Origin: Bradyrhizobium rifense
Lineage (GTDB): Bacteria > Pseudomonadota > Alphaproteobacteria > Rhizobiales > Xanthobacteraceae
DNA: 48,031 nt
Direction: 5' to 3'
Assembly (NCBI RefSeq): GCF_008123425.1
Contig: NZ_VSSS01000087.1
Coordinates: 1-48,031 of the forward strand
Positions 40,600 through 48,031 of the stretch are shown here, piece after piece. Each line of letters opens with the position of its first letter. Position 1 is the first letter of the stretch. The notes beneath the pieces are model-generated. The model saw nothing but the letters and a program-made list of their open reading frames with translations, had not been told where the DNA came from and searched no databases. The position numbers and the translations under genes are program-made.

Positions 40600-42297
40600 A
40601 TGAGTTTTTTGAACAATTTGAAGATCGTGTTGAAGGTTGCGCTGATCGTGGCCGTCATGGGCTGTGCGATGGTCGCCATCGCCGGATTCGGTACGCGCGA
40701 ACTCTCCGCGACCGTCGACGGGTTCGGCGAGCTTGTCGCCGAGCAATCGTCGGCGCTCAACCTGACGCGGGCCCAGCGCCGCGCCGAGACCTATCACGCG
40801 GCTCTCTATGCGGTCATGACCGAGACGACTGAGGCGGGCAACGCCAACCGCCTGAAGATCGCGACCCAGAACCGCGATGAAATTCGCCAATTCCTGGATG
40901 CGGCCGAGCAGGACAACCCGGCGCGCGTGACCGAGATCAGGAGCATCGGCAATCAGTTGAAAGCCGTGTTCACCAGTTGCGATCCGGTGCTTCAGGCCGG
41001 AGCTGCCGCGAACAGCACGGAGGAGAATGCCAAGGCTGCCGACCGTGCGCACAAGGAGTGCGACCCGGTGATCGACGCGGCCCTGACGCGCATTGTCCAG
41101 TTTGTGTCCGAGACGTCCCAGGCGGTTGCCAAGCGCAAGGAAGCCATCGACCGCGACGCCAAATCCGCAACATGGACTGTGATGGGCGTCAGCGCCGGTG
41201 GTCTCGTGCTGGGCATTGCGATCGCACTGTTCATCGGTCTCAAGGCGATGTCGCAGCCGATCGCTCGGCTCAAGCTCGCCATGGAGGGCCTCGCCCGCAA
41301 CGATCTCAAGACCGAGGTGGCCGAGAAGGACCGCCGCGACGAGATCGGCGACATGGCCAGGACGGTCGAGGTGTTCAAGACCAACGCGCTCGAGGTCGAG
41401 CGGCTCAAGGCGGCGCAAGCGGAGACTGAGAAGCTCGCCGCCGAACAGCGCCGCCGCGACATGGTCAACCTGGCCGACGGCTTTGAGCGTGCGGTGGGCG
41501 AGATCATCGAAACCGTTGGGTCCGCATCCACCGAGCTCGAAGCATCGTCATCCACGCTGGCAACCACTGCGCAGCGCGCGCAGGAGTTGACCTCGGTCGT
41601 CGTGGTTGCCTCGGGCGAGGCCACCGGCAACGTCCAGTCGGTTGCGACCGCGACGGAGGAGCTGTCGTCCTCGGTCAACGAGATCAGCCGGCAAGTGCAG
41701 GAATCCGCGCGGATGGCGAGCGAGGCCGTCAATCAGGCCCGCACCACCACCGAACGGGTCAGCGAGCTCTCGGTCGCGGCGACGCGGATCGGCGACGTCG
41801 TCGAGCTGATCAACACCATTGCCGGCCAGACCAATCTTTTGGCGCTGAACGCGACCATCGAGGCTGCGCGTGCCGGAGAAGCCGGCCGCGGCTTTGCGGT
41901 CGTCGCCTCCGAGGTGAAGACGCTGGCGGAGCAGACCGCCAAAGCAACCGGCGAGATCAGCCAGCAGATTTCCGGCATCCAGACCGCGACGCAGGAATCC
42001 GTCAACGCGATCCGGGACATCTCCGCGACCATCGAGCGGCTGTCGGAAGTGTCCTCGACCATCGCCGCGGCCGTCGAGGAGCAGGGCGCCGCGACCCAGG
42101 AGATCGCCCGCAACGTGCAGCAGGCGGCTCATGGTACCCAGCAGGTCTCGACTAACATCACCGACGTCCAGCGCGGCGCGGCCGAGACCGGCTCGGCGTC
42201 CACGCAGGTGCTCTCGACTGCGAAGATGCTGGCGACCGACAGCACCCGGCTGAAGGACGAGGTCGGAAAATTCCTGCGGACGGTGCGCGCGGCCTGA
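40600..42297 (+). CDS. Methyl-accepting chemotaxis protein
   Basis: A 565-residue transmembrane chemoreceptor. TM1 (about 9-30), a periplasmic four-helix-bundle sensor (about 31-188), TM2 (about 189-213: GVSAGGLVLGIAIALFIGL), a HAMP linker (about 214-270) and a signalling domain with the invariant hairpin tip IAGQTNLLALNATIEAARAG at about 405-424. It binds CheW/CheA and controls flagellar rotation. No C-terminal CheR pentapeptide, so methylation probably needs another receptor. AAGGCAGGG before ATG 40600. A perfect 8-bp stem at 42316-42336 follows the gene, without a T-run. Confidence 0.95.
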   Translation: MSFLNNLKIVLKVALIVAVMGCAMVAIAGFGTRELSATVDGFGELVAEQSSALNLTRAQRRAETYHAALYAVMTETTEAGNANRLKIATQNRDEIRQFLDAAEQDNPARVTEIRSIGNQLKAVFTSCDPVLQAGAAANSTEENAKAADRAHKECDPVIDAALTRIVQFVSETSQAVAKRKEAIDRDAKSATWTVMGVSAGGLVLGIAIALFIGLKAMSQPIARLKLAMEGLARNDLKTEVAEKDRRDEIGDMARTVEVFKTNALEVERLKAAQAETEKLAAEQRRRDMVNLADGFERAVGEIIETVGSASTELEASSSTLATTAQRAQELTSVVVVASGEATGNVQSVATATEELSSSVNEISRQVQESARMASEAVNQARTTTERVSELSVAATRIGDVVELINTIAGQTNLLALNATIEAARAGEAGRGFAVVASEVKTLAEQTAKATGEISQQISGIQTATQESVNAIRDISATIERLSEVSSTIAAAVEEQGAATQEIARNVQQAAHGTQQVSTNITDVQRGAAETGSASTQVLSTAKMLATDSTRLKDEVGKFLRTVRAA

Positions 42298-42349
42298 GCT
42301 CGCGCGACGTAAGGTCCGGCGGCCTAGTGCCGCCGGCACGCCGCCGCTC

Positions 42350-42463
42350 CTATTGCGGCAGCAAGAACGCCGTCGCGATCACGAAAAGGAAAGCCGTCGC
42401 CACGACGGCTGCGACCGCTCCGGCGATGATCTTGGCGTTTTCTCGGCCGGTGTTGGAAGGCAT
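42350..42463 (-). CDS. 37-residue membrane microprotein
   Basis: The frame MPSNTGRENAKIIAGAVAAV continues with one membrane helix (VATAFLFVIATAFLLPQ) and stops. The charged cytoplasmic head and single helix match the small DUF-type membrane proteins common in rhizobia. It lies in an otherwise empty 266-base gap after the chemoreceptor. The ribosome site (GCGGGCAGC) is weak. Function unknown. Confidence 0.5.
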   Translation of the reverse strand: MPSNTGRENAKIIAGAVAAVVATAFLFVIATAFLLPQ

Positions 42464-42563
42464 GCTGCCCGCACTCTACCTCATGTTGAACTCTGATCCA
42501 ATCTGTGGTCAGTAGCCGTCCCCGCGGCGCAAAGCGGCCAACTCCATTCCCGAAGGCTACGCC

Positions 42564-43283
42564 ATGAGCGATGACGTCAGTGACGGCTGGGCCGCGTCGG
42601 CGTCTGCATGGATCGTCGAGCAGGGCGAGCACGGTGACTATGGCCGCCGCTTCGTGTTGGATGCACCGATGCGGGCGCGCGTCGAGGGGCGCGGCTTCCG
42701 CAATGCGCTCGACTTCGGCTGCGGGGAAGGGCGGTTCTGCCGCATCATGCAGCGCGCCGGCATCCGCACCACCGGCGTTGATCCGACCGAAGCGCTCCTG
42801 GCGCGGGCCCGCGAATTGGACCCGTATGGTGATTATCGGCTCGGCTGTGCCGAGACGATGAAGGTCGAAGCGGAGTTCGATCTGGTTGTCAGCTATCTCA
42901 GTCTGATCGACATGCCGGATCTCGCGGCGGCGATCGCGAAGATGGCGGCCGCGCTGCGGCCGAGCGGCACGCTGCTGATCGCCAACCTCACGAGCTTCAA
43001 CACCGCAGGCCAGCCTGACGGCTGGACGCACGACGGCGAAGGCGTCGCACGCTTCTCGATTGCTCACTACATGGATGAGCGGTCGATCTGGGTGAGCTGG
43101 AACGGCATCCGGCTCCAGAACTGGCATCGTCCGCTCAGCACTTACATGACGCTGCTGCTCGATCAGGGACTTCAGTTGCGCCTGTTCGCCGAACCGGAGC
43201 CCTCAGGCGGCGATCCCGACAGAATTGCGCGTCACCGCCGCGTGCCCTTCTTCCACATCATGGAGTGGCAGAAGCCGGACTAA
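42564..43283 (+). CDS. Class I SAM-dependent methyltransferase
   Basis: A 239-residue cytosolic methyltransferase of the Rossmann type. Motif I is ALDFGCGEGRFCRIM, the acidic ribose contact is GVDPTE, and DLVVSYLSLIDMPDL plus LRPSGTLLIANLT are motifs IV and post-IV. The Methyltransf_11-like size and the C-terminal HRRVPFFHIMEWQKP suggest a small-molecule substrate, not identifiable. The start follows GAAGG; it stands alone between divergent and convergent neighbours. Confidence 0.9.
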   Translation: MSDDVSDGWAASASAWIVEQGEHGDYGRRFVLDAPMRARVEGRGFRNALDFGCGEGRFCRIMQRAGIRTTGVDPTEALLARARELDPYGDYRLGCAETMKVEAEFDLVVSYLSLIDMPDLAAAIAKMAAALRPSGTLLIANLTSFNTAGQPDGWTHDGEGVARFSIAHYMDERSIWVSWNGIRLQNWHRPLSTYMTLLLDQGLQLRLFAEPEPSGGDPDRIARHRRVPFFHIMEWQKPD

Positions 43284-43285
43284 GC

Positions 43286-44041
43286 TCAGACCGCGAGCTT
43301 GGCCTGGAAGAACCGCGTGACCCGATCGATCGCATCCTGGGTCATCGGGTCGGTGTTCGAGAAATCAAAGCCGTGGGCTTTGCCTGGATAGGACACGAAT
43401 TCGGTCTCGGCGCCGACCAACTTGCCGAGCGCGACCAGTTGCCGACCTTCCGCGATCGGGACATTCTTGTCCGCTTCGCCGTGCAGCGCGATCAGAGGCG
43501 GCAGGTGCTTGACCTTAGTAGCCATCGCCTGGGGCATGCCGCCATAGAGTACCGCGAGGGCTGCAATGCGGCTGTCGCGCGCGGCGGCCTCGGCGGCGAT
43601 GTAGCTGCCCAGCGAGAAGCCGAGCAGGCCGATGCGTCCCGAACTGTCGGAGCGATCGAGGACGGCCGTCACCGTGGCCGCGACCGTATCGGCCCAGCCG
43701 TCGAACCGCGTCGTCTCATAGGCTTCGCGGCTCTCATGCGCGGCGGACGTCAACGCAGCCATGTCGGCCGGCGTCATGTAGCGGAGAAAATAGGTGTCGA
43801 TGCCTTGTGCCGTCAGCGCGTCCGCATATCGCTCGTAAGCGCCGGCCTTGATCTCGATGCCGCGGGCGCCGTGCAGCGCGATCACAGCGGGACGCCTCTC
43901 CGATCCGGCCGCCGCAAAACGCGATACGGAGAGGCTGTCGCCGCCGGAGGTGACCTTGAACTCTTCGCCGGGAGCGCCGTGTGTGGCGATGGGCGAGAGC
44001 ATGGTGGCAAGGCCGGCCAGGGCCGTCCGGCGGGTGATCAT
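43286..44041 (-). CDS. Exported dienelactone hydrolase-like protein
   Basis: A 251-residue alpha/beta hydrolase of the dienelactone hydrolase family, with a Tat/Sec-like leader (MITRRTALAGLATMLSPIAT). The catalytic triad is Ser 143 (GFSLGS), Asp 191 (HGEADKNVP) and His 223 (KAHGFDF); classical DLH uses Cys in place of the Ser, so this is an esterase-type member. It ends 2 bases after the convergent methyltransferase. The start at 44041 is inferred from the leader; the upstream frame to 44362 overlaps a divergent gene and is not real. Confidence 0.87.
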   Translation of the reverse strand: MITRRTALAGLATMLSPIATHGAPGEEFKVTSGGDSLSVSRFAAAGSERRPAVIALHGARGIEIKAGAYERYADALTAQGIDTYFLRYMTPADMAALTSAAHESREAYETTRFDGWADTVAATVTAVLDRSDSSGRIGLLGFSLGSYIAAEAAARDSRIAALAVLYGGMPQAMATKVKHLPPLIALHGEADKNVPIAEGRQLVALGKLVGAETEFVSYPGKAHGFDFSNTDPMTQDAIDRVTRFFQAKLAV

Positions 44042-44127
44042 CAGCGAACTCGCTCGAGAGAGATTCCGGATTGAATCCCTCGCGCGTATAGTATGCTTGC
44101 GACGGAATCTTGACGCGAGTTTTCCCG

Positions 44128-44835
44128 ATGATCTCCCATCGTCCCTCCGTGCTCGCCCATGAGCGGTTCGTTGCCGACCGCGAGAATTTTGCCGGCCTCG
44201 ACCTCGCCGCGCGCTTCGAGCGGATCGAACGAACCAACCTGTGGGGTGCTGCGACGTCGGTCTCGGGTCTCGGCTCAGAGGATCGCGCCACCGCGGGGAT
44301 CCGCGAGACGCTGCCCGCCCTGTTGCAGCGGCTCGGTGCACGTTCGCTGCTCGATGCGCCATGCGGCGATGCTGGCTGGATCGGCAGTATCAAACTCGAT
44401 GTCGATTATACCGGCATCGACATCGTGCCGTCGCTGATCGCGGCCAACATGGCGCGCGTGGGGCGAGGCGAAGTACACGGGCGTTTTCTGGTCGCCGACA
44501 TCACGCGCGATCCGCTGCCGGGTTGCGACGTCATCCTGTGCCGCGACTGCCTCGTGCATCTGAGCTTCCAGAACATCGCGCGCGCCGTCGCTTGCTTTCG
44601 CGCAAGCGGCGCACAATTCCTGCTGGTGACGACGTTTCCGGAGTGGGAGGACAATGGCGATTGCGAGGACGGCGACTGGCGCGCGCTCAACATGACCAAG
44701 GCGCCGTTCCACTGGCCGCCCCCGCGCGAACTGATCGATGAGCGCTGCGACGAGGGTGATGGCGGCTGGCGCGACAAGAGTATCGGGCTCTGGCGGTTCG
44801 ATGACTTGCCTGAAGGCGGTGCAGAGTCTGTCTGA
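44128..44835 (+). CDS. Class I SAM-dependent methyltransferase
   Basis: A 235-residue methyltransferase. Motif I LLDAPCGDAGWIGSI, the acidic GIDIVPS, and CDVILCRDCLVHLSFQNIARA are clear; the DAPCGDA form is of a separate subfamily from the gene at 42564. No membrane or signal segment. Divergent from the dienelactone hydrolase gene with 86 bases between, so a shared control region is likely. The start is uncertain: ATG 44128 or TTG 44110. Confidence 0.87.
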   Translation: MISHRPSVLAHERFVADRENFAGLDLAARFERIERTNLWGAATSVSGLGSEDRATAGIRETLPALLQRLGARSLLDAPCGDAGWIGSIKLDVDYTGIDIVPSLIAANMARVGRGEVHGRFLVADITRDPLPGCDVILCRDCLVHLSFQNIARAVACFRASGAQFLLVTTFPEWEDNGDCEDGDWRALNMTKAPFHWPPPRELIDERCDEGDGGWRDKSIGLWRFDDLPEGGAESV

Positions 44836-44850
44836 CAGGGCACTCGGCCA

Positions 44851-45117
44851 TCATCGCCGTGACGTGCGATGCGGCAGGACCAGTACGCCCGTCACGCGTT
44901 GTCCGACAATGCTTTCGATCGCCTTCGCGATATCGCCGCTGAATTCAGCGCTGATGACACCGGCCATGTACTCGCTCTTGGCGTAGGCGGTGATGATCCC
45001 GTCGGACAGTTCCCCGCAGTGAAACCCCTGGAAATATGTATCGTATGTCTTGGCACCGAGGACAAAATTGAGTTTGGCCTGAACGGCCAGATTTTCTTCG
45101 TCTGTCAAAATAGCCAT
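44851..45117 (-). CDS. DnaA domain I-like small protein
   Basis: An 88-residue protein whose whole length resembles domain I of DnaA (DnaA_N): KLNFVLGAKTYDTYFQGFHC, then SDGIITAYAKSEYMAGVISA and IESIVGQRVTGVLVL follow the helix-strand pattern of the replication initiator N-terminus (LGxxxYxTWF, then LxVxxxFxxxWI). No ATPase or DNA-binding domain follows. In DnaA, domain I contacts DnaB and regulators and self-associates, so a stand-alone copy could modulate initiation; this is inference. GGAGCTCGC precedes ATG 45117. It ends 15 bases from the convergent methyltransferase. Confidence 0.6.
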   Translation of the reverse strand: MAILTDEENLAVQAKLNFVLGAKTYDTYFQGFHCGELSDGIITAYAKSEYMAGVISAEFSGDIAKAIESIVGQRVTGVLVLPHRTSRR

Positions 45118-45242
45118 GCGAGCTCCGATTCCGCCGGTTCGAGATACGGAGCGGGACGTGGAGGGTTGCGCATGAGGCCATGAGAAATTTGCCGGATTAG
45201 AACCTCCGGACATCGAAGCAATAGACGCAAGGAGTGTGATTG

Positions 45243-45662
45243 ATGATCGATGCCAGATGCAGTTGTGGCGCAGTCGTAGTTTCGCTTCCGGGACCGACCA
45301 ATCTGGTCGCGGCCTGTCACTGTATCGAATGCCAGCGGCGGAGCGGCGCGCCCTTTGGCGTCGGTGCGTTCTATTCGGCCGATTCCGTCACGATTTCAGG
45401 GACACCGAAGGAATATGCGCGTCCCGCCGAGAGCGGCGGCACGGTCCGCTCCTATTTTTGTCCTGACTGCGGCTCGACCGTTTATTGGAAGGCCGACAAT
45501 CTGCCGGCCATGATCGGCGTCGCCGTCGGCGCAATCGCTGACCCGAATTTCGCGGCGCCAATCAAATCGGTCTTCGAGCGGTCGAAGCATGTGTGGGTGA
45601 CTATCGACGGCGCGGGCGTCGAGCATCTTCAACAAGGCAGCCTGCGGAAGACGTCGAGCTGA
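45243..45662 (+). CDS. GFA family zinc protein (CENP-V type)
   Basis: A 139-residue GFA-domain protein. The zinc cysteines are all seen: CSCGAVV, CHCIECQRRSG and CPDCGSTVYW. The family includes glutathione-dependent formaldehyde-activating enzymes and many members of unknown substrate. AAGGAG 8 bases before ATG 45243 fixes the start, one codon after an overlapping TTG. Divergent from the DnaA-like gene with a 125-base gap; the tRNA gene follows. Confidence 0.93.
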   Translation: MIDARCSCGAVVVSLPGPTNLVAACHCIECQRRSGAPFGVGAFYSADSVTISGTPKEYARPAESGGTVRSYFCPDCGSTVYWKADNLPAMIGVAVGAIADPNFAAPIKSVFERSKHVWVTIDGAGVEHLQQGSLRKTSS

Positions 45663-45679
45663 CGAACGCGCATCGAGCG

Positions 45680-45754
45680 TGGTGCCGGCTGAGGGGATTG
45701 AACCCCCGACCTTCGGTTTACAAAACCGCTGCTCTACCGCTGAGCTAAGCCGGC
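45680..45754 (-). tRNA. tRNA-Thr (anticodon UGU)
   Basis: On the minus strand the cloverleaf is complete: acceptor GCCGGCT/AGCCGGC, D-arm GCTC/GAGC, anticodon loop TTTGTAA with anticodon TGT, T-arm with TTCAATC and encoded 3' CCA (45680-45682). One non-paired G-A closes the anticodon stem. It reads ACA and, by wobble, other ACN codons, the substrate of the thrS product in this window. Confidence 0.97.
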
Positions 45755-45875
45755 CACTTGCAAGGAACCCATCCGGGTTGCCGGCTGGCGCCGGCGCATC
45801 CGTTTATGCGCGATCGCAATACCAGACTTGTCCGGGAAGTGCCAGAACCCGCGGTGGCGTCGGCCGGCATGAAAC

Positions 45876-45900
45876 AGGCGGCCCCTTTTTGGGGCCGCCT
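45876..45900 (-). terminator. Terminator of the gene at 45927
   Basis: AGGCGGCCCC and GGGGCCGCCT pair perfectly over 10 bp around a TTTTT loop; on the minus strand GTTTC follows. It lies 26 bases after the stop codon of the secreted-protein gene, upstream of the tRNA. Confidence 0.75.
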
Positions 45901-45926
45901 GAGCCATTTCGACTGAGTTTTGAGGC

Positions 45927-46379
45927 CTACTGGCAGAGGTGCTGCCGGCCGTCGTCACCCTTGAACCACGTGCCGGGCCTGCACACGATGCCGTTGCGGG
46001 CGGCATAGGCATCCCAATTGCCATACCAGCCGGGCCCGCTGCGGTCGTAGCTCGCATAGGAATTGCCCCAGCCCTGGAACGGCGCGGCGGCGACCGTTGC
46101 TGCGGTGCCGACGGCGGCGCCCGCCACCGCCCCTGCCGCGTCGACCGGCCAGAAGCCCGATTGTCCCTGATCATTCGGGTTCACTTGCCGATGGGCCATG
46201 TGCCGGCGGCGATAGGCGCGATCCGTGGTGGGATTGCCGGGGCTGAGATTTTGGCAAGCGGGATCCTGGAACAATCCCGAGCAGCGGGCTGCATTATCGG
46301 CTGCAGTTTGCGCGAAGGCTGGTGTGGCCAGCGTGGACGCAACGATTGCGGCCAAGCCAAGAAGCTTCAGGCTCGTCAT
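45927..46379 (-). CDS. Small secreted protein
   Basis: A 150-residue exported protein of unknown function. Signal peptide ending ATPAFA, then DNAARCSGLFQDPACQNLSP, a Gly/Ala-rich segment with possible membrane character (AGAVAGAAVGTAATVAAAP), and a Trp/Tyr/Gly-rich end with a Cys pair (GIVCRPGTWFKGDDGRQHLC). GGAGAGAATGCC before ATG 46379 is a good ribosome site. Similar proteins occur in Bradyrhizobium by memory. Confidence 0.8.
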   Translation of the reverse strand: MTSLKLLGLAAIVASTLATPAFAQTAADNAARCSGLFQDPACQNLSPGNPTTDRAYRRRHMAHRQVNPNDQGQSGFWPVDAAGAVAGAAVGTAATVAAAPFQGWGNSYASYDRSGPGWYGNWDAYAARNGIVCRPGTWFKGDDGRQHLCQ

Positions 46380-46684
46380 GGCATTCTCTCCATGTTGTTG
46401 AGACCTGTGCTAAGCGCGATGTGACGCTGTCGTTCCGCGTTTTCTGGCCCGCCGGGTCACATCGACGTGAGCCCGCTCAGGATGTGCAATCCGTGCCAAG
46501 CAACCTTGTCCACTTGAGCGGTGTAACGGCTGCCTCTCCCGTTAACGCTTCACTAGCGTGCTTCGCGGCATTTGAGCGGCGCGCGATCCTTACGCGTTAG
46601 GCTTACCGGAATTTGGTCAACGCGCCTTAACCCTCTCTACGCTGCAATCCGTTAGGTTGTGATCCGGACAACCGGAATACTTCC
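46380..46684. other. Intergenic region without a recognised element
   Basis: 305 bases between divergent secreted-protein genes. No hairpin, repeat or short gene stood out. The CCGGACAACCGG dyad at 46665-46676 lies close to the start of the next gene. It probably contains both promoters. Confidence 0.4.
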
Positions 46685-47170
46685 ATGCGCGCATCCGCGC
46701 TCGCGGCCTTTTTGATCGGACTGCCCGCAACGGCCTTTGCCGGTGGCGGCTTCGATATCGTCGTGCCCAGCCGTCCCGGCGTGCCCATCATCATCAACAA
46801 TATCGATGCGTCCTATAGCGTCGTCGAAGGTGTCTGGGGCCTGGGAAAGAACGTCCAGGTACAGCCCACGATCTATGGCGGGCGCTACGTGGCCGAGCGG
46901 CAGCCCACCGATGTCGGCCATTATTATCCGAGCATGGGCTTGCAGCCCGGCTATGGCCGCCTCGAGATCGAGCCGCCCGCGAACCGCAAATTGCCGCAGC
47001 CGGCAGAGAGCTATCACCAGAGCTGGGGCGCGTCGTCCGCGCCGCTGCCGCCGCAAATGGATGTACCGGTCAATCCACCGCCGGTGATTCTCGCGCCTGA
47101 GATCAACGACCAGCCACGGCGCCGTCGACCACGGCCGCATGCAGAAATGCCCGGCAAGCCGCCGGGTTAA
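46685..47170 (+). CDS. Secreted Pro-rich protein
   Basis: A 161-residue exported protein of unknown function. Signal peptide ending PATAFA, then GGFDIVVPSRPGVPIIINNI and YSVVEGVWGLGKNVQVQPTI, with a Pro-rich, basic tail (APEINDQPRRRRPRPHAEMP). The ordered part is only about 60 residues. It starts an apparent two-gene unit; the Gly/Tyr-rich protein begins 43 bases after its stop with its own strong ribosome site. Confidence 0.78.
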   Translation: MRASALAAFLIGLPATAFAGGGFDIVVPSRPGVPIIINNIDASYSVVEGVWGLGKNVQVQPTIYGGRYVAERQPTDVGHYYPSMGLQPGYGRLEIEPPANRKLPQPAESYHQSWGASSAPLPPQMDVPVNPPPVILAPEINDQPRRRRPRPHAEMPGKPPG

Positions 47171-47213
47171 GAAACGTCCAAATCCAAAAAACGAAAATCA
47201 ACAGGAGAGAGTA

Positions 47214-47699
47214 ATGCGTCAGATGATTTCGGGACTGGTCGCGGCGGCTGCCGTGATGTTCGTGGGCGCTGCGCCCGCCATGGCCTGCGGCTTCAACCCG
47301 TGCCAGCCGGTTGCCCCGGTCTATTCCGGCTGCAACACCGGTTGCGGCGGTTATGGCTACGGCGCCGGTTATGGTTATGAGCGCCTCGCGGAGCCGACCT
47401 CGCAATATTACTACGTCAACCAGGGCCCGACCTACACCGGTCCGGGCGCCTTCGCGCCGACTCCGACCTACCAGGAAGACGCGGTCGTCGCGCCCGCCAA
47501 TTATGGCTACGGCTATGGCTATCGCGCGGCTGCCTATCATCACCGCCCGTACTACCGTCCGTATCGCTACGGCTACGGCCCGCGCTACGGCTATCTGCCG
47601 CGGACGCATTACGGCTATGGCCCGCGCTATGGCTACGCCCATCGCTACGCGCCCGCGCCGTATTACGGCGGCCACCGCGTGCTGCGCCGCTATTACTGA
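47214..47699 (+). CDS. Gly/Tyr-rich secreted protein
   Basis: A 161-residue exported protein. Signal peptide ending APAMAC, then about 20 residues with four spaced Cys (CGFNPCQPVAPVYSGCNTGC), then a Gly/Tyr/Arg-rich body with YGYGYGYR and three close copies of YGPRYGY(L/A). Such low-complexity Gly-Tyr sequences form flexible surface or matrix-binding chains; the true role is unknown. AGGAGAGAGTA before ATG 47214 is excellent. A strong terminator follows. Confidence 0.85.
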   Translation: MRQMISGLVAAAAVMFVGAAPAMACGFNPCQPVAPVYSGCNTGCGGYGYGAGYGYERLAEPTSQYYYVNQGPTYTGPGAFAPTPTYQEDAVVAPANYGYGYGYRAAAYHHRPYYRPYRYGYGPRYGYLPRTHYGYGPRYGYAHRYAPAPYYGGHRVLRRYY

Positions 47700-47725
47700 T
47701 CTCTGATCGGTTGCGCCCAATGAAG

Positions 47726-47762
47726 CGCCCGTCCGCGTGATGCGGACGGGCGTTTCGTTTTG
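47726..47762 (+). terminator. Terminator of the Gly/Tyr-rich gene
   Basis: CGCCCGTCCGC (47726-47736), loop GTGAT, GCGGACGGGCG (47742-47752) form a perfect 11-bp stem followed by TTTCGTTTTG. A textbook Rho-independent terminator 27 bases after the stop codon. Confidence 0.9.
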
Positions 47763-47903
47763 TCTCCAAAACAACCCCCATGCACAGTAGCCGCGGATAG
47801 CGAAATCAAGGACTTGAAGCGCAACGGGATCGAGATGAGGGATCATCGCGCATTGCCTCGTTGATCGAGCCCGAGTTTTTCCGAAAAACAGAAATGCGCT
47901 TGA

Positions 47904-47916
47904 CCCGTCGAGGCTG
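47904..47916 (-). repeat. Inverted 13-bp copy of the left-edge repeat
   Basis: CCCGTCGAGGCTG is the exact reverse complement of the first 13 bases of the window (CAGCCTCGACGGG). The bases that follow on the minus strand (to about 47830) look like the same dispersed element in an older copy. It precedes the transposase-like frame by 36 bases. Confidence 0.6.
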
Positions 47917-47952
47917 GGCAAGTTTTTTGGGAGTTGATGTAGGATTCGTCTT

Positions 47953-48031
47953 ATGGCGAATCGCACATTCAAGACCGGCGAGAGCCGGGAGCAACCCAGT
48001 CTTCTGCCTGCGCGGATTGAGGACTATGTCG
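47953..48031 (+). mobile_element. 5' end of an IS1182-like transposase (cut by window edge)
   Basis: Only 26 codons are in the window: MANRTFKTGESREQPSLL followed by PARIEDYV. From memory this is the conserved opening of IS1182-family transposases in rhizobia (MAxRTFKxGxSRxQxSLLPxRxEDYV). The rest, the right end and the inverted repeats are outside. The left terminal repeat could not be identified. Confidence 0.65.

Noticed and set aside
45679..46008. Plus-strand frame of 109 codons opening MVPAEGIEPPTFGLQNRC
   Set aside because: It is the antisense translation of tRNA-Thr; this AEGIEPPTFGLQN artefact is well known in databases.

Overview
The window looks like chromosomal DNA of a Bradyrhizobium-type alphaproteobacterium (Nitrobacteraceae). 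The inference rests on high GC with strong GC3, the gene set (DUF2336, Hpt and FGPDRRR-tailed response regulator, alphaproteobacterial SUF-type scaffold next to folE-hisI, many small lineage-restricted secreted proteins), palindromic intergenic repeats of a kind I know from Bradyrhizobium, a CtrA-type site and an IS1182-like transposase start at the right edge. No species call is possible from this alone. No CRISPR array, prophage or integron was seen.

Layout. 1-816: gene-free, repeat-rich. 0.8-11.1 kb: c-di-GMP GGDEF/EAL protein, serine hydrolase, nitroreductase, thrS, an MFS exporter, a small Cys-repeat secreted protein, a GrlR-like protein and a secreted alpha/beta hydrolase. 11.4-17.8 kb: APC permease with a secreted partner, then a divergent XRE-cupin regulator and an operon of MHS transporter, MOSC protein and flavin/2Fe-2S reductase. 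17.8-21.4 kb: small membrane protein, yidD, ClpP-like periplasmic protein, Fe-S scaffold-like protein, folE and hisI. 21.5-26.1 kb: CtrA-site-preceded lytic transglycosylase, DUF2336 protein, Hpt protein, response regulator and nadK. 26.3-36.1 kb: S10 carboxypeptidase, a five-gene BMP-type ABC importer operon with an embedded amidase, a second serine hydrolase and a secreted TPR protein. 36.1-42.5 kb: a CusR-box-like palindrome before a Lys/His-rich secreted protein, a lipoprotein, an outer-membrane beta-barrel, a run of very small genes and a chemoreceptor. 42.5-48 kb: two methyltransferases, a dienelactone-hydrolase-like protein, a stand-alone DnaA-domain-I-like protein, a GFA protein, tRNA-Thr(UGU), three small secreted proteins and the truncated transposase.

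How genes work together. Most of the window is core and housekeeping genes in short transcription units. The clearest functional units are (i) BMP receptor, amidase, ATPase and two permeases, joined by 4-bp ATGA overlaps at three of the four junctions, which suggests import and hydrolysis of an amide-containing nucleoside-like compound; (ii) transporter, MOSC and reductase, which together could form a self-contained molybdenum reductase pathway; (iii) transglycosylase, DUF2336, Hpt and response regulator, which may be a cell-cycle or envelope signalling neighbourhood. The best candidates for something undescribed are (ii), the DnaA-domain-I-like microprotein, the copper-box-linked Lys/His-rich protein and the Fe-S scaffold homologue that lacks two ligand residues.
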